Shown here piece after piece: positions 23,210 to 33,090 of a DNA stretch of 64,000 nt. The position numbers and the translations under genes are program-made. The number at the start of each line of letters is the position of its first letter. Positions within the stretch are counted from its first letter, which is position 1. The notes below the pieces were generated by a model. That model did no database searches, had not been told where the DNA came from, and worked only from the letters and a program-made list of their open reading frames with translations. The stretch is taken from NCBI GenBank assembly GCA_006176705.1, contig QRFJ01004197.1, positions 1 to 64,000 of the forward strand. The letters run 5' to 3'. The DNA comes from Cocos nucifera. Lineage: Eukaryota > Streptophyta > Magnoliopsida > Arecales > Arecaceae.

Positions 23210-24425
23210 TTCTCCCCTTCTCTTGTCTTAAACAACTAAAGGTCTTCATCTGTATCAGGACAAGATTTTTCTTCTGTTCTTGACATGATTAGTCTTTATC
23301 TTTGATAGGATGAGGTTCTCCTCCTATTCCTAATGAGGTCATCAGGGTACAAAAGAGTTGTTGAGAGGACCTCTCTCCTTTGATCCATGTCAGGATGAGA
23401 TTCTCCTTTTATTCCTGACATGATCGATTTTTGCCTTTATTAGAGCAAGATCCTCTTTCTATCCCTAACAAAGTCATTAGGACATAAAAGGACCATTGAA
23501 AGGACCTCTCTCCTCCTCCTATCTTAAACAACTGAAGATCTTCATCCATGTTAGAATGAGGTTCTCCTTCTATTCCTGACATGGTTAGCCTTTACCCTGT
23601 TAGGATGAGGTTCTCTTGCTCCTAATAAGGTCATCGGGCCATGAAAGAGCCATTAAGAGGACCTCTCTCCTTTGATCCTATTAGAACAAAGTTCTCCTCC
23701 TATTTTTGATATGGTTGACTTTATCTTTATTAGGGCGAGGTCCTCTGCCTATCCCTAACAAAGTTCTTAGGGCACAAAAGTGCCATTGAAAGGGCTTCTC
23801 CCCTCCTCCTATCTTAAACAAGCAGAGGTCTTCATCTATGTCAGGATGAGGTTCTCCTTCTATTTCTGACACGATTAGCTTTTATCCTTGTTAGGATGAG
23901 ATTCTTCTCCTATTTCTAACAAGATCAGTAGGGCACGAAAAGGTCATTGAGAGGGCCTCTTTTCTTTGACCCATATCAGGATGAGGTTCTCCTCCTACTT
24001 CTAACATGGTTGAATTTTATCTTTGTTAGGACGAGGTCCTCCTCCTATCCCTAATAAAGTCATTAGGACACAAAAAGGCTATTGAAAGAGCCTCTCCTCT
24101 TTTCCTATCTTAAATAACTGGAGGTCTTTATCTGTGTCAGGATGAGGTTCTTCTTTTATTCTTGATATGGTTAGTCTTTACCCTTGTTAGGATGAAATTT
24201 TTCTTCTATTCCTAACAAGATCATCGAAGCATGAAAGGACCATTGAGAGGGCCCCTCCTCTTTGACCCATGTTAGGATGAGGTTCTTCTCATATTCCTGA
24301 CATGGTTGATTTTTATCTTTTTCAGAATGAGGTCCTCCTTCTATCCCTAACAAAATTATTGGAGCATAAAAGGGCTATTGAAAGGACCTCTCCCCTCCTC
24401 CTATCTTAAACAACCAGAGGTCTTC
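23210..24425. repeat. Tandem repeat, ~294-bp unit, about four copies
   Basis: The landmark TTAAACAAC(T/C) followed by a GGTCTTCAT stretch recurs at about 23229, 23523, 23815, 24111 and 24405, a spacing of 292-296 bp. Each unit contains shorter repeats of about 60 bp centred on AGGATGAGGTTCTCC. The array lies between the antisense gene and the integrase end of A. Tandem repeats in this part of Tat-lineage elements are known and can seed satellite DNA. Confidence 0.85.
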
Positions 24426-24529
24426 TACTTTATTTAAGGATGGAGCTCGGTTAAGCTGTTTCCTATCATCATATAGTTTGCACGAAGGAACAACAATATT
24501 GAAATATGAAAATTTTATTGAAACAAGAT

Positions 24530-25720
24530 TATTGATGATGCATTCATAAGTTCTCCAAATTCCAAGACCATGGGAGTGCTGATCCTCCGAGATCTTTTAG
24601 GTAATATGTTCCTCATCGAACTACTTCCACGAACTCGTAGGGACCTTTCTAGTTCGAGGCAAGCTTTCCTTGATTTTGAGGTTGCAAAATATTTGCTCGT
24701 GGAAGCACCAAATATCCTACTCCAAATGTCTTGCTTCTGATCCTGGAATTATAGTAGCGGGCTAATTTTTGCTTATAGACTGCCATTCAGATTTGAGCCT
24801 TCTCTCGCTTTTCCTCCAACAGATTGAGGTTTGTCTTGAGATCCTATGAGTTGCTCTACTCGCTAAAATCTTCAACTCATGCTGAAGGAAGTTTGAGCTC
24901 GATTGGGATGACTGCCTCTATCCCAAAAGCCAATGCAAAAGGAGTTTCTCTAGTTGGCAACCTTTAAGTGGTTCTGTAAGCCCAGAGTACGTGATAAAGT
25001 TCAACCACCTAGGTTTCTTTTGCTCTTTCGAGTCTGGCCTTTATCCCTTGAAGCAAAATTCTGTTAGTTACTTCAGCCTCACCATTTGCTTATGGATGAG
25101 CTATTGATGTGTAGTGAGAAATATCCAAGTTTTCACCAAATTTGCTGAACTTCGCTCCTACAAACTAGCATCCATTATCAGTGATTAATGTCCATGGTAG
25201 ATCAAATCTACAAACTATCAATTTTCAGATGAAGTCCTGTATTTTGGCTTCAGTGATCTTCGCCAAAGGTTCGGCCTCAATCCACTTAGTGAAATAATCT
25301 ACGGCCACCAGCAGAAACTTTCATTGTCTAGGTGCCATGGGAAAGGGCCCAAATAAATCCATCCCCCATTACGCGAATGAACAAGGAGCACTTAATGGTG
25401 TGAGTTGTGAAGTCGACTGTCTTTAAATGTTTGCATTTCTTTGACACCCGTCACACTTCCTCACATAATCTATTGCATCTTGGTGCATTGTTGGCCAATA
25501 GTATTCCTGTCGAAGCAATTTATATGATATGGATCTCACCCCCAGATAATTTTTGCATATTCCTTTATGAACTTCTCTCAAGGCATAATCAGCTTCAAAA
25601 GATTAGAGACATTTGAGAAGTGGTAACAAGTATGACCTCTTGTACAACTTATTTTCATATAAAATGTAATAGGAAGCTTGATTTCTTAACTTCCGAGCCT
25701 CTTTATGGTCTTTGAGAAGA
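24530..25720 (-). pseudogene. Element A integrase
   Basis: Joins the new DNA copy to the chromosome. On the minus strand, zinc-finger remnants precede a core with MDLFGPFPMA, KWIEAEPLAKI, LITDNG and, after one stop, ANGEAEV, giving the D, D, E catalytic set. The C-terminal part reads KQKLARYYNSR and then GKLASNWKGPYEFVEVVR near 24600-24680, typical of plant Gypsy integrase. Several stops (for example TAG or TGA in place of Trp or Gln) break it. No chromodomain is seen after it, as expected for non-chromovirus Gypsy. Confidence 0.85.
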
Positions 25721-25839
25721 AGTCCTTCTCTGAGATAAGCAATCAATGAATTGATCCAGCTAGGCTCATGATCAACTTGCATTACTGCTTGTGGCTCTTC
25801 CGAACTCGAACACTTTAGAACTTCAAAAAAAACTTCCTT

Positions 25840-26260
25840 AGGTAGCTCATTTGGAGCTAGGGTGGCTAACTTGGAGAGAAGGTCAGCCCTGGCATTTTTT
25901 GCTCTTAGAATCTATTGAATGTTAAAACTGTTGAAGGATGGAGTTAGGCTCCTCATCTTTTCTAGATATTTCATCATGCTCTCCTCTCGAGCTTCATAAT
26001 TATCACTAACTTATCCAACTATCAACTGGAAGTCACTGTAAGCCTGGAGCCGATCTGCCTTCTATTTTCTGGCTAGCTTCAATCCCATAATTAGAGTTTT
26101 ATATTTTGCTCCATTATTTATTGCAGAAAATTCAAAATGCAGCATATATTTAGTAATGATCCCCTTGGGGTTAACCAAGATTAGACCCACGTCTATGCCA
26201 GAAGCATTGGATGAACCATCCACATACAGGGCCTAGAAGCCCTTAGAGAGGTTTGCTCTT
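25840..26260 (-). pseudogene. Element A second (archaeal-type) RNase H
   Basis: Minus strand from ~26240: LYVDGSSNASGIDVGLIL, then a region reading INNGAKYKTLIMGLKLARK, then AYSDFQLIVG and REESMMKYLEKM. This is the extra RNase H found downstream of the native one in Tat-lineage Gypsy elements. The first and third catalytic Asp are visible. The Glu usually found where INNGAKY stands appears replaced, so it is likely inactive. One stop lies inside (LARK*KAD). Confidence 0.7.
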
Positions 26261-26319
26261 TTTTTAATGGAGCTCGGCTGCAACTATGGCACATTGGCTA
26301 TGTTTTGCCCAAGTTTAGT

Positions 26320-26900
26320 TTCATCCAGAATAGTGCATTTATTATAAAATTAGCCAGTATTTGAGCTTTAATGGATGACCAAGGTTGGAAATTGATGTCA
26401 AACTCAATTAATTCAATTGCTCACTTTGTTATTCTCTCTGAGGTATGAGGTCGATGCAGAACTATCTTAATGGATTGATTAGTGAGAAAAGTGATTATGT
26501 ATTCCTAAAAATAAGGTCGGAGCTTCCTGACTATAATCAACAAGGCATAAATTAGTTTTTCCAATTTGGTGTACCTTATTTCTACATCCCTTAGGATTCT
26601 GCTTATGTAATAGATCGGCTTCTAAACTTTAGCTTCTTCTCTGATCAAGATGGCTCCAATGGCTATTGGAGACACTGTAAAATATAAGAATAGCTCTTTT
26701 TTAGGTTCAAGCTTGGCTAGGAGCGAAAGCAAACTAAGATAGTTCTTTAATTTTTCAAAGGCCTGCTAGAACTCAGGAGTCTAGTGGAAGTTTTTAGACT
26801 GTTTAAGTACTTGAAAGAAGGGCATGCAATACTCCGCCGATCTTGAAATGAATCGATTCAAGGCTGCTACCTTGCTTGTGAGGTGCTGACTTGTTTTATT
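26320..26900 (-). pseudogene. Element A native RNase H and RT connection
   Basis: Degrades the RNA strand during reverse transcription. Minus-strand residues include FISRSAEYCMPFFQVLKQ, ELFLYFTVSPIAIGAILI, KPIYYISRILRDVEIRY and YIITFLTNQSIKIVL, in the order of the Gypsy RT-RNase H domain (PF17917/17919 type). The usual Asp of the VSxxAxGAVL motif is Pro or Ile here. Stops at about four places. Confidence 0.78.
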
Positions 26901-26904
26901 ATTT

Positions 26905-27880
26905 TTGAGGTGATCATTTTTTGGATGGCTTTGATCTTCTCTGGGTTGGCTTCAATACCACGTCCTGACACCATGAATCTAGAAACTTTTCTGAGGTTAC
27001 TCCAAAAGCGCATTTTGTAGGATTTAGCTTCATTTTATAATTTTGGAGGATATTGAAGGTCTCCTCAAGGTCTGCAATGTAACTTGAAGAAGATTGGCTT
27101 TTGACCAACATATCATCTACATAGACCTTCATGTTGCGGCCGATATGCTTCTTAAAGATTTTATTCACCAAGTGCTGGTAAGTTGCACCTGCATTTTTAT
27201 GCCTGAAGGACATGATCCTATAATAATAAAGACCACAATCAGTAATAAAAGCAGCCTTCTCCTCATCCTCTGGTGCCATTTGAATTTGATTATAGCCAGA
27301 AAAGACATCCATGAAGGTGAGGAGTTCATGGCCAGAAGTTGCATCCACTAGTTGGTCAATCCTGGATAGGGGGTAGCTGTCCTTTGGATAAGCTTTGTAA
27401 GTCTGTGAAGTTTATACACATCCTTCACTTGCCATTTGTCTTTTTGATGAGAACGATATTTGCGATCCAGTCTGGATAGAGCACTTCTTGAATGAATTCT
27501 ACTTTAAGAAGCTTGTCGACCTCATCTATAATAGCTTTCTACCTCTCAGGTGCAAAGCTGCAGTTTTTCTGCTTCACTGGTCGGCACTTTAGATCTACTC
27601 TCAGGCGGTGTTCCATGACCTCTACATCAATCCCAGGCATATCCATAGGCATCTAAGCGAAAATACCTGCATTCTTTTGCAAGAAGGTGATGAATTGCCT
27701 TCTGACTTCTCCTCTCAAACTGGAGCTAAACTTCATGGTGTGTTCTTTATTCCCATTATTCAAAGGGATCTCCACAAGGTCATCGATGTGTTCTCTTCTT
27801 TACTTAGATAGATCATCACAGGCATCAAGCCCATCCACCGGATAAGGGTCTGGTTGTCTTCTCCACTATAAGGTAATATT
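26905..27880 (-). pseudogene. Element A reverse transcriptase
   Basis: A 144-codon open stretch at 26914-27348 holds the core: LLTFMDVFSGYNQIQMAPED (first catalytic Asp) and VYVDDMLVKS (YVDD box). The upstream part (27350-27560) reads KVEFIQEV, PDWIANIV and NGKWRMCI in another frame. RT is nearly intact in its core but frameshifted just before it near 27360. Clear Ty3/Gypsy type. Confidence 0.88.
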
Positions 27881-28051
27881 GTAATAGTGCCGAGCTCGTG
27901 CCTGATCTCCTCTAACCTTCTCGACTTCATGCTCTATTAAAAATTTTAATTTTAGGTAGTAAGTCAAAACCACAGTCCAAAGTGCATTCAAACCAGATCG
28001 GCCAAGGATTATATTGTAGGCAGAAGGGGCTTTAACTATTAAAAAATTGAC

Positions 28052-28489
28052 TTAAGCTCTGGATTGTTTTGGATACCGACCCACAACCACAGGCAATATT
28101 ATTATTTCTTCCACTGGCACTACATCACTTATGAACCCTACTAATGAAAAATTAATCGGATCCATCCTACCATCAAGTATGGATATTTTAGAAAAAAACT
28201 CATAAAATAAGACATCAGTAGAGCTTTCATTATCAATTAAAATATGACGTATATCATAATTAGCAATATTTAAAGTAACCACAATCATGTCATTATGTGG
28301 AAGCTGAACTCCCTGGGCATCTTCTCCGGTGAAGGTGATGGGTTCTTCAATCCGTTGCTTCTTTGCTAGCTTTGCCGACCTACTGACTTTCTCCTGCTGA
28401 TATCCCCTAGTAATAGTGTTGATGATTCCAAAGAAAGACCAATCTCCTTGCAGTTCATCTCTCTGAGATGGTTCAGGATGTGGCAGCAC
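28052..28489 (-). pseudogene. Element A gag end and protease
   Basis: Aspartic protease that would cut the polyprotein. The open frame reads GIINTITRGYQ (the conserved INxIxGG spacer before the protease), TFTGEDAQGVQLPHNDMIV, IANYDIRHILIDNESSTDVL. The catalytic D-S/T-G is DNE here; both changes are G-to-A transitions. The frame is cut at 28489 by element B; the rest of gag lies beyond 44511. Confidence 0.85.
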
Positions 28490-28503
28490 TCTTAGATGAT
28501 CTT

Positions 28504-29375
28504 TGTAGAATTTGATGTAGTGCTCCCAAGCCTTAGGAGGCCACAGGAGGAGCTAGGGTATTAGCTTCAAGAGACTAGGATGGGTGTGAGTCATAGGGCT
28601 AGGATAGGGGTTATCCTAAGTGAAGGCGGTGTGTAGCCCTACACGGACTCGAGATTCAGGTGTGAGGACCTTGAGGGAGGCTTGGTAGATGCTCTAAAAA
28701 TTTAAGACATAAGGTGGAGCAAAGGACCGAAGCCAAGGAAAAAATCAGCCAAGATAGGGGCTGACACACAGGCGAGCCGGCTCGAATATGCAGTCGAGTC
28801 GACTCATGCTGAGATCAAGCTGGCTCGGGTTGAGATTGAGCCAACTCAGGGTGCAGTCGAGCTGATTGTCTTAGGTAGATAGAAGATAGGGTTCGGATGA
28901 GATGTAGCCAAGCTAGCTAGACTCCTGATAGAGCCGACTCGATGGTGGCGAATAGAACTAAATAGAATTTTCTATTTGGATCTAGGATAAGCTTTTATCC
29001 TAAGGTATTAAGGCCTGGACCAATAAGATCTTAAGGAGGCTAACTCATGTATGGATCGGCTTCAGATCCAGAGGATGAGAGCATGTGAGATATATGTACA
29101 TGGGTTAGTGAGTGCTTTCATGTATTGAATTAGTCTAGAAAAGTTTTTCATTTAGGATTTGGGTTTATTAGGATTCATATGGTATAGCAAAAATCCTAGG
29201 GTATATAAATCCAGATATTGTATCTTTACAATAGAGTAAAATATAATTAAGCTTTTCTCCTTAAAACTTTTTACTCTTTTCTCTCTAGTTTCAACTTTAA
29301 GCCCTAGGTGTTGGCCATCTACTTTATTCTTCTTCTCTCTAATAATTGGTATCATAAAGGTATCAGGATCCAACA
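28504..29375 (+). repeat. Element B 5' LTR
   Basis: 872 bp from TGTAGAATTTGATG to GGATCCAACA. A TATA box lies at 29202-29209. The middle part (28774-28945) carries repeated GAGCCGGCTC-like palindromes. The interrupted 3' LTR matches it throughout. Confidence 0.9.
29202..29209 (+). promoter_or_regulatory. TATA box of the element B 5' LTR
   Basis: TATATAAA in the context AGGGTATATAAATCC, 170 bp before the LTR end; the 3' LTR keeps GGGTATATAAACC near 44330. A good promoter candidate. Confidence 0.6.
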
Positions 29376-29377
29376 AG

Positions 29378-29389
29378 TGATATCAGAGC
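29378..29389 (+). other. Element B primer-binding site
   Basis: TGATATCAGAGC two bases after the LTR; one base off the Copia Met-tRNA site TGGTATCAGAGC. Confidence 0.85.
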
Positions 29390-29527
29390 TTGGTTGAGTA
29401 TGGATGAGAAAAATGATCAGATTTCAGCAGAAATCAGCAGCGGGGTTCATATTTAAAGGCTATCTACTATCCCTAGTCAAGATATTTTTTCAGATCCATC
29501 TGTTTGCTATTTTTGATTCGTACGATC

Positions 29528-30505
29528 ATGGAGAACAATGGGTTAAAGATAGAATTTAAGAAGTTTGATGAAAAAGAAAGTTTTACGATGTGGAAGGTTG
29601 GGATGGAGGATTTGTTAGTTCAAATGAGACTAGATTCGAGCTTGAAAGATAGGTCAGAGAAGATGATAGACAAGGAGTGGGTGTCCTTGAAGAAAAGGAG
29701 ATGTGCCATGATTAAGACTTGTTTGGCAGATGAGATGCTGTATGGCATGTTGAAGGAGAAGACACCCAAGGGTTTATGGTCAAGATTACTTTAGTTGTAC
29801 ATGGAAAAAAATATATGCAACAAGTTGATGCTGAAAAAGCAATTGTATAGCCTTCGGATGCAAGAGGATGAGGATGTTGCAGGGTATATTCAGTGGTTCG
29901 ATCGGATGAGCATGAATTTGCTCAACATTGGGGTGGATCTCGAAGAGGAGGACAAAAGTTTATTGCTGCTATATTCTCTATCTGGAAGCTTTGATCCATT
30001 GGTAACTACACTACTATATGGAAAGAAGACACTGGTGTACGAGGAGATCGTATCAATGCTAAGGTCCAATGAGCAGTGAGAATGGATGACGAAGAGGGAG
30101 GTCTTCTAGGAGGGTCTTATGGTTTTAGAGCGGCCCAGGCAAGGAAAGAAGAAGGGTCAGTGAAGGGGTAGTAAGGGATCTAAGAGATGCTTCAAGTGTG
30201 GTGAAGCAGGGCACTTTAAGCAAGAATGTCCACTTTGGAAGAAGTGCAAGGAAGGAGAAAACTCGGATTTCATTGATTCAGTTGCTACAAGTAAAGAGTC
30301 GGATGAGCTCTTGGTGGTCTCAGAGGAGCCCATGGGGTGTGGTGTATCTGAGATGATTTCGGATAGGTCTATGAAGTGCGGAGGATCCAAAGAGATAGTG
30401 TTGGTGTTCGAGGGGCAGCGGCAGGCTCAGCAGTATAATATTGAGTGGTTGTCCTTGGGAGACTTGATTACAGAGTTGGTTTCTACGGCATCAGGAGGAT
30501 TTTAG
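29528..30505 (+). pseudogene. Element B gag (Tork/Tnt1-like)
   Basis: One reading frame of about 325 codons starts MENNGLKIEFKKFDEKESF (29528) and runs to 30505 with no frameshift. It has five in-frame stops before its end (29792, 30077, 30107, 30161 and the final one at 30503), nearly all explainable as Gln or Arg codons hit by a transition. The capsid part includes CLADEMLYGMLKEKTPKGLW and LYSLRMQEDEDVAGYIQ. A complete CCHC knuckle, CFKCGEAGHFKQEC, is at about 30188-30230. I chose the second Met because related gags begin just before the IEKFD-like motif. No protease or RT follows. Similar to the gag of C. Confidence 0.85.
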
Positions 30506-30977
30506 TTTTAGGTGGAGCACTGAATAGAGGTGGCTTCATAGATAAAGGAGATGTGACATGAGTTTAGAGCAGAGGAGTGCAGGAGGACCAATATCCTAGA
30601 ACCAACACTGAAGATGCATAGTTTTAGATGGAGTAGCACGTGCTGGAGGATAGGCGAAGTTCTGAGGAGACCATGTTAGGGTATGCAGCAGACATCGGCA
30701 TAGGATTGCTGCAAATTCTTTAGAAAAGTTTAGGATAGTTGATGCGACTGCCAAGCAGAAGGGTACTTACAATTCCAATGGTGGTGCATAGAAGTAAGCT
30801 AAGATCTTCAATGGTGGAGGCGGTCATCCCAAAGGCCTCAAAGAGAGCTCAGCAGCTGAAGAAGAATGGCAGTGGCAAGGTGTGCATAAGTAGCTGTTAG
30901 AGCATGCATCGATAGTGGGTTATGCAAGAGAACATTGCCAGATTTGCCAAGGCTTGTGCACACCAAGGTGTGGAGAT
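30506..30977 (+). other. Element B 3' untranslated stretch and purine tract
   Basis: 470 bp with no credible coding frame between gag and the 3' LTR. It ends in CAAGGTGTGGAGAT, the polypurine tract, directly before TGTAGAA. Confidence 0.6.
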
Positions 30978-31373
30978 TGTAGAATTTGATGTGGTGCTCT
31001 CAAGCCTTAAAAGGCTATAGGAGGAGCTAGGGTGTTGGCTATAGGAGACTAGGACGGGTGTGAATCCTAGGGCTAGGATAGAAGTTGTCCTAGATGAAGG
31101 CGGCATGTAGCCCTGCATAGACTCGAGGTTCAGGTGTGAGGACCTTAAGGGGGGCTTGGTAGGTGCTCCAAAAACTTGGGACACAAGATGGAGAAAAGCA
31201 TCGAAGCCAAGGAAAAGAATCGGCCAAGATAGGGGCTGACACATAGGCAAGCCAGCTCAGATATGCAATTGAGCCAGCTCGGGTTGAGATCAAGCCGAAT
31301 CGAGGTGCAGTCAAGTCGGCTATCTCAAATAGACAGAAGATAGGGTTCGGATGAGATGCAGCTGAGTCAGCTC
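30978..31373 (+). repeat. Element B 3' LTR, first part
   Basis: Matches 28504-28905 of the 5' LTR. Cut at AGCTC (31369-31373) by element C; resumes at 44050. Confidence 0.9.
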
Positions 31374-31989
31374 TGTGAGCTCAGAAATGGCATTCCCAAC
31401 TCTTGAAAATATGAGAAGATAGGTCATGAAAAGATGGGAGCGAGCCGGAAGAAGAATCAATCTCAATAGTAAAGTTCAGAAATTGGGCTGGCTTACTCTA
31501 AGACTGAGTCGGCTCAGTTGAAAACTAGGTCAGCTCAGTCCAAGACTGGATTGACTAGGTCTCGGAGAAAAATTCAGACAAAAATCAGCATTTTCGAGCT
31601 GTTGGCATGGTACACAACTAGGTCGGCTCAATCTGGGACCGAGCTGACCTAGTTATAGGTTAGCCGGCTCAGTCTGAAACTGGATCGGCTCAATTTTTAT
31701 GGATTATTATTTTATGTACGTGGGTTGTTTAAGTTTGAAGAGTTTTTCTATGAGCTTGGGCTTGATCCTTTATAAAGTATATATACTGGAAACAGGTCAA
31801 GGTTGTCAGTGTACTGAAATATACTGAATAAAAGTTCTTTTCTCTTGAAAATCTTTTCTTCTCTTCTTCTCTATTTCTTGATTTATTTGATCGTGCTTCT
31901 GCAAAAATCTCTAAGAAGTACTTTCTTGTTGCTTGGCTAATCATCGGCGACCATTCCAATTCGTGTGGGAAGAGTGCATATTCTCAACA
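31374..31989 (+). repeat. Element C 5' LTR
   Basis: 616 bp from TGTGAGCTCAG to TTCTCAACA. Contains a TATA box (31771), an AATAAA signal (31827-31832) and at least six GGTCGGCTCAGT-like repeats at 31480-31695. Confidence 0.92.
31771..31778 (+). promoter_or_regulatory. TATA box of the element C 5' LTR
   Basis: TATAAAGTATATATA starting at 31771, followed 56 bp later by AATAAA. The same pair is kept in the 3' LTR near 36722. Confidence 0.55.
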
Positions 31990-31991
31990 TT

Positions 31992-32003
31992 TGATATTAG
32001 AGC
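31992..32003 (+). other. Element C primer-binding site
   Basis: TGATATTAGAGC right after the LTR, two transitions from the Met-tRNA site TGGTATCAGAGC. Confidence 0.8.
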
Positions 32004-32258
32004 AGTGTTGCATGGAAGGAAAGAAGACACCTAGGATTTACTACATCTAGGATCTATTACATCAGGTTTTATCCTAAAAACTTCTAGTTTGCTTTGTGGT
32101 TATCTCTAGATTGAGGTAGAGATTGTTTGCATGGAGGAAGGGTGATACAGAAGTTTGGAAAGAGGATCTAGGGCTAGTTAGATCTTCTATGAAGGATAGT
32201 TTTACTGGTGTGTGATCATGAAGGATGTTAGAGATCTATTCTTGACTTATTTGAAGTC

Positions 32259-33090
32259 ATGGGATCAAATGGATTCAAGATGGATTTTGAGAAGTTCAAC
32301 AATAAGGAAAACTTTATCCTATGGCAGCAAAGAATAAAGGACTTGTTGGTTTAGTAGAGGATCTACAGGATCTTGATAAAAGAAAGGTCAGAAAAGATCA
32401 ATGCTGAGGATTGAAAAGAGTTGAAGGAAATTGCTTTTAGCACAATTCGGATGTGCTTGGTCGATCAAGTTTTGCCCGAGATTTGCATAGAGACTACGAT
32501 AAAGAGGATTTGGGAGAGACTGAAGAACACATACATGGAGAAGAATATGATGAATAAGCTGTGGTTGAAGAAAGAACCGTATAGTCTAAGGATGTCCGAA
32601 GGCGAAGATCTTATTGCACATATCTAAAGGTTCAATTAGGTGTGTTCTGAGGTGATGAGTTTGGATGTGAAGATTGACGAGGACGATCAAGCATTACTGC
32701 TATTATGTGCTTTCTCAGGTTCGTATGATGGTCTCATAATAATTTTAGTTTATGGGAAGGAGATCTTAAACTATGAAGAGGTTGTTGGTGTGCTCAGATC
32801 AAATGAGAAAAGGAAGAAGATCTGCAAGGGAGACCCTAAGTCTGAGATCTTGGCTATGAATGAAAGACAGGGAAGATCGAAGGAGAAGATAAAAGAAAAA
32901 TCCAAGGGCAGATCAAAGTCTTATGATCAGAGAAAGATGACAATGAAATGTTATAAATATCATCAGCTTAGACACCTGAGGAGAGATTGTCCCCTTTTGA
33001 GATCCAAAAAAGAAAAGGCCAGCAAGAAAGATGATACAGCTTCTATGAGCAGTGGAGAAGACCTGCTAGTTGTAGTAGATGGATCCACAG
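32259..33090 (+). pseudogene. Element C gag
   Basis: Starts MGSNGFKMDFEKFNNKENF (32259) and stays in one frame into pol. The capsid part has KELKEIAFSTIRMCLVDQVL and YSLRMSEGEDLIAHI, close to B. A lysine-rich linker precedes a knuckle CYKYHQLRHLRRDC (~32950) whose second Cys is Tyr. Early stops at 32355, 32358, 32413, 32625 and 32637 replace Gln or Trp codons. Confidence 0.83.

Noticed and set aside
23210..24425. Possible CRISPR-like array
   Set aside because: Units are ~294 bp with no unique spacers, in a plant retrotransposon; it is an ordinary tandem repeat.
27094..27351. 85-codon plus-strand open frame
   Set aside because: Shadow of the A reverse transcriptase.
29378..29389. tRNA-like match
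   Set aside because: These short TGGTATCAGAGC-like strings are primer-binding sites, complementary to a tRNA end; no tRNA gene is present.
30897..31250. 117-codon minus-strand open frame
   Set aside because: Chance frame across the purine tract and 3' LTR of B.
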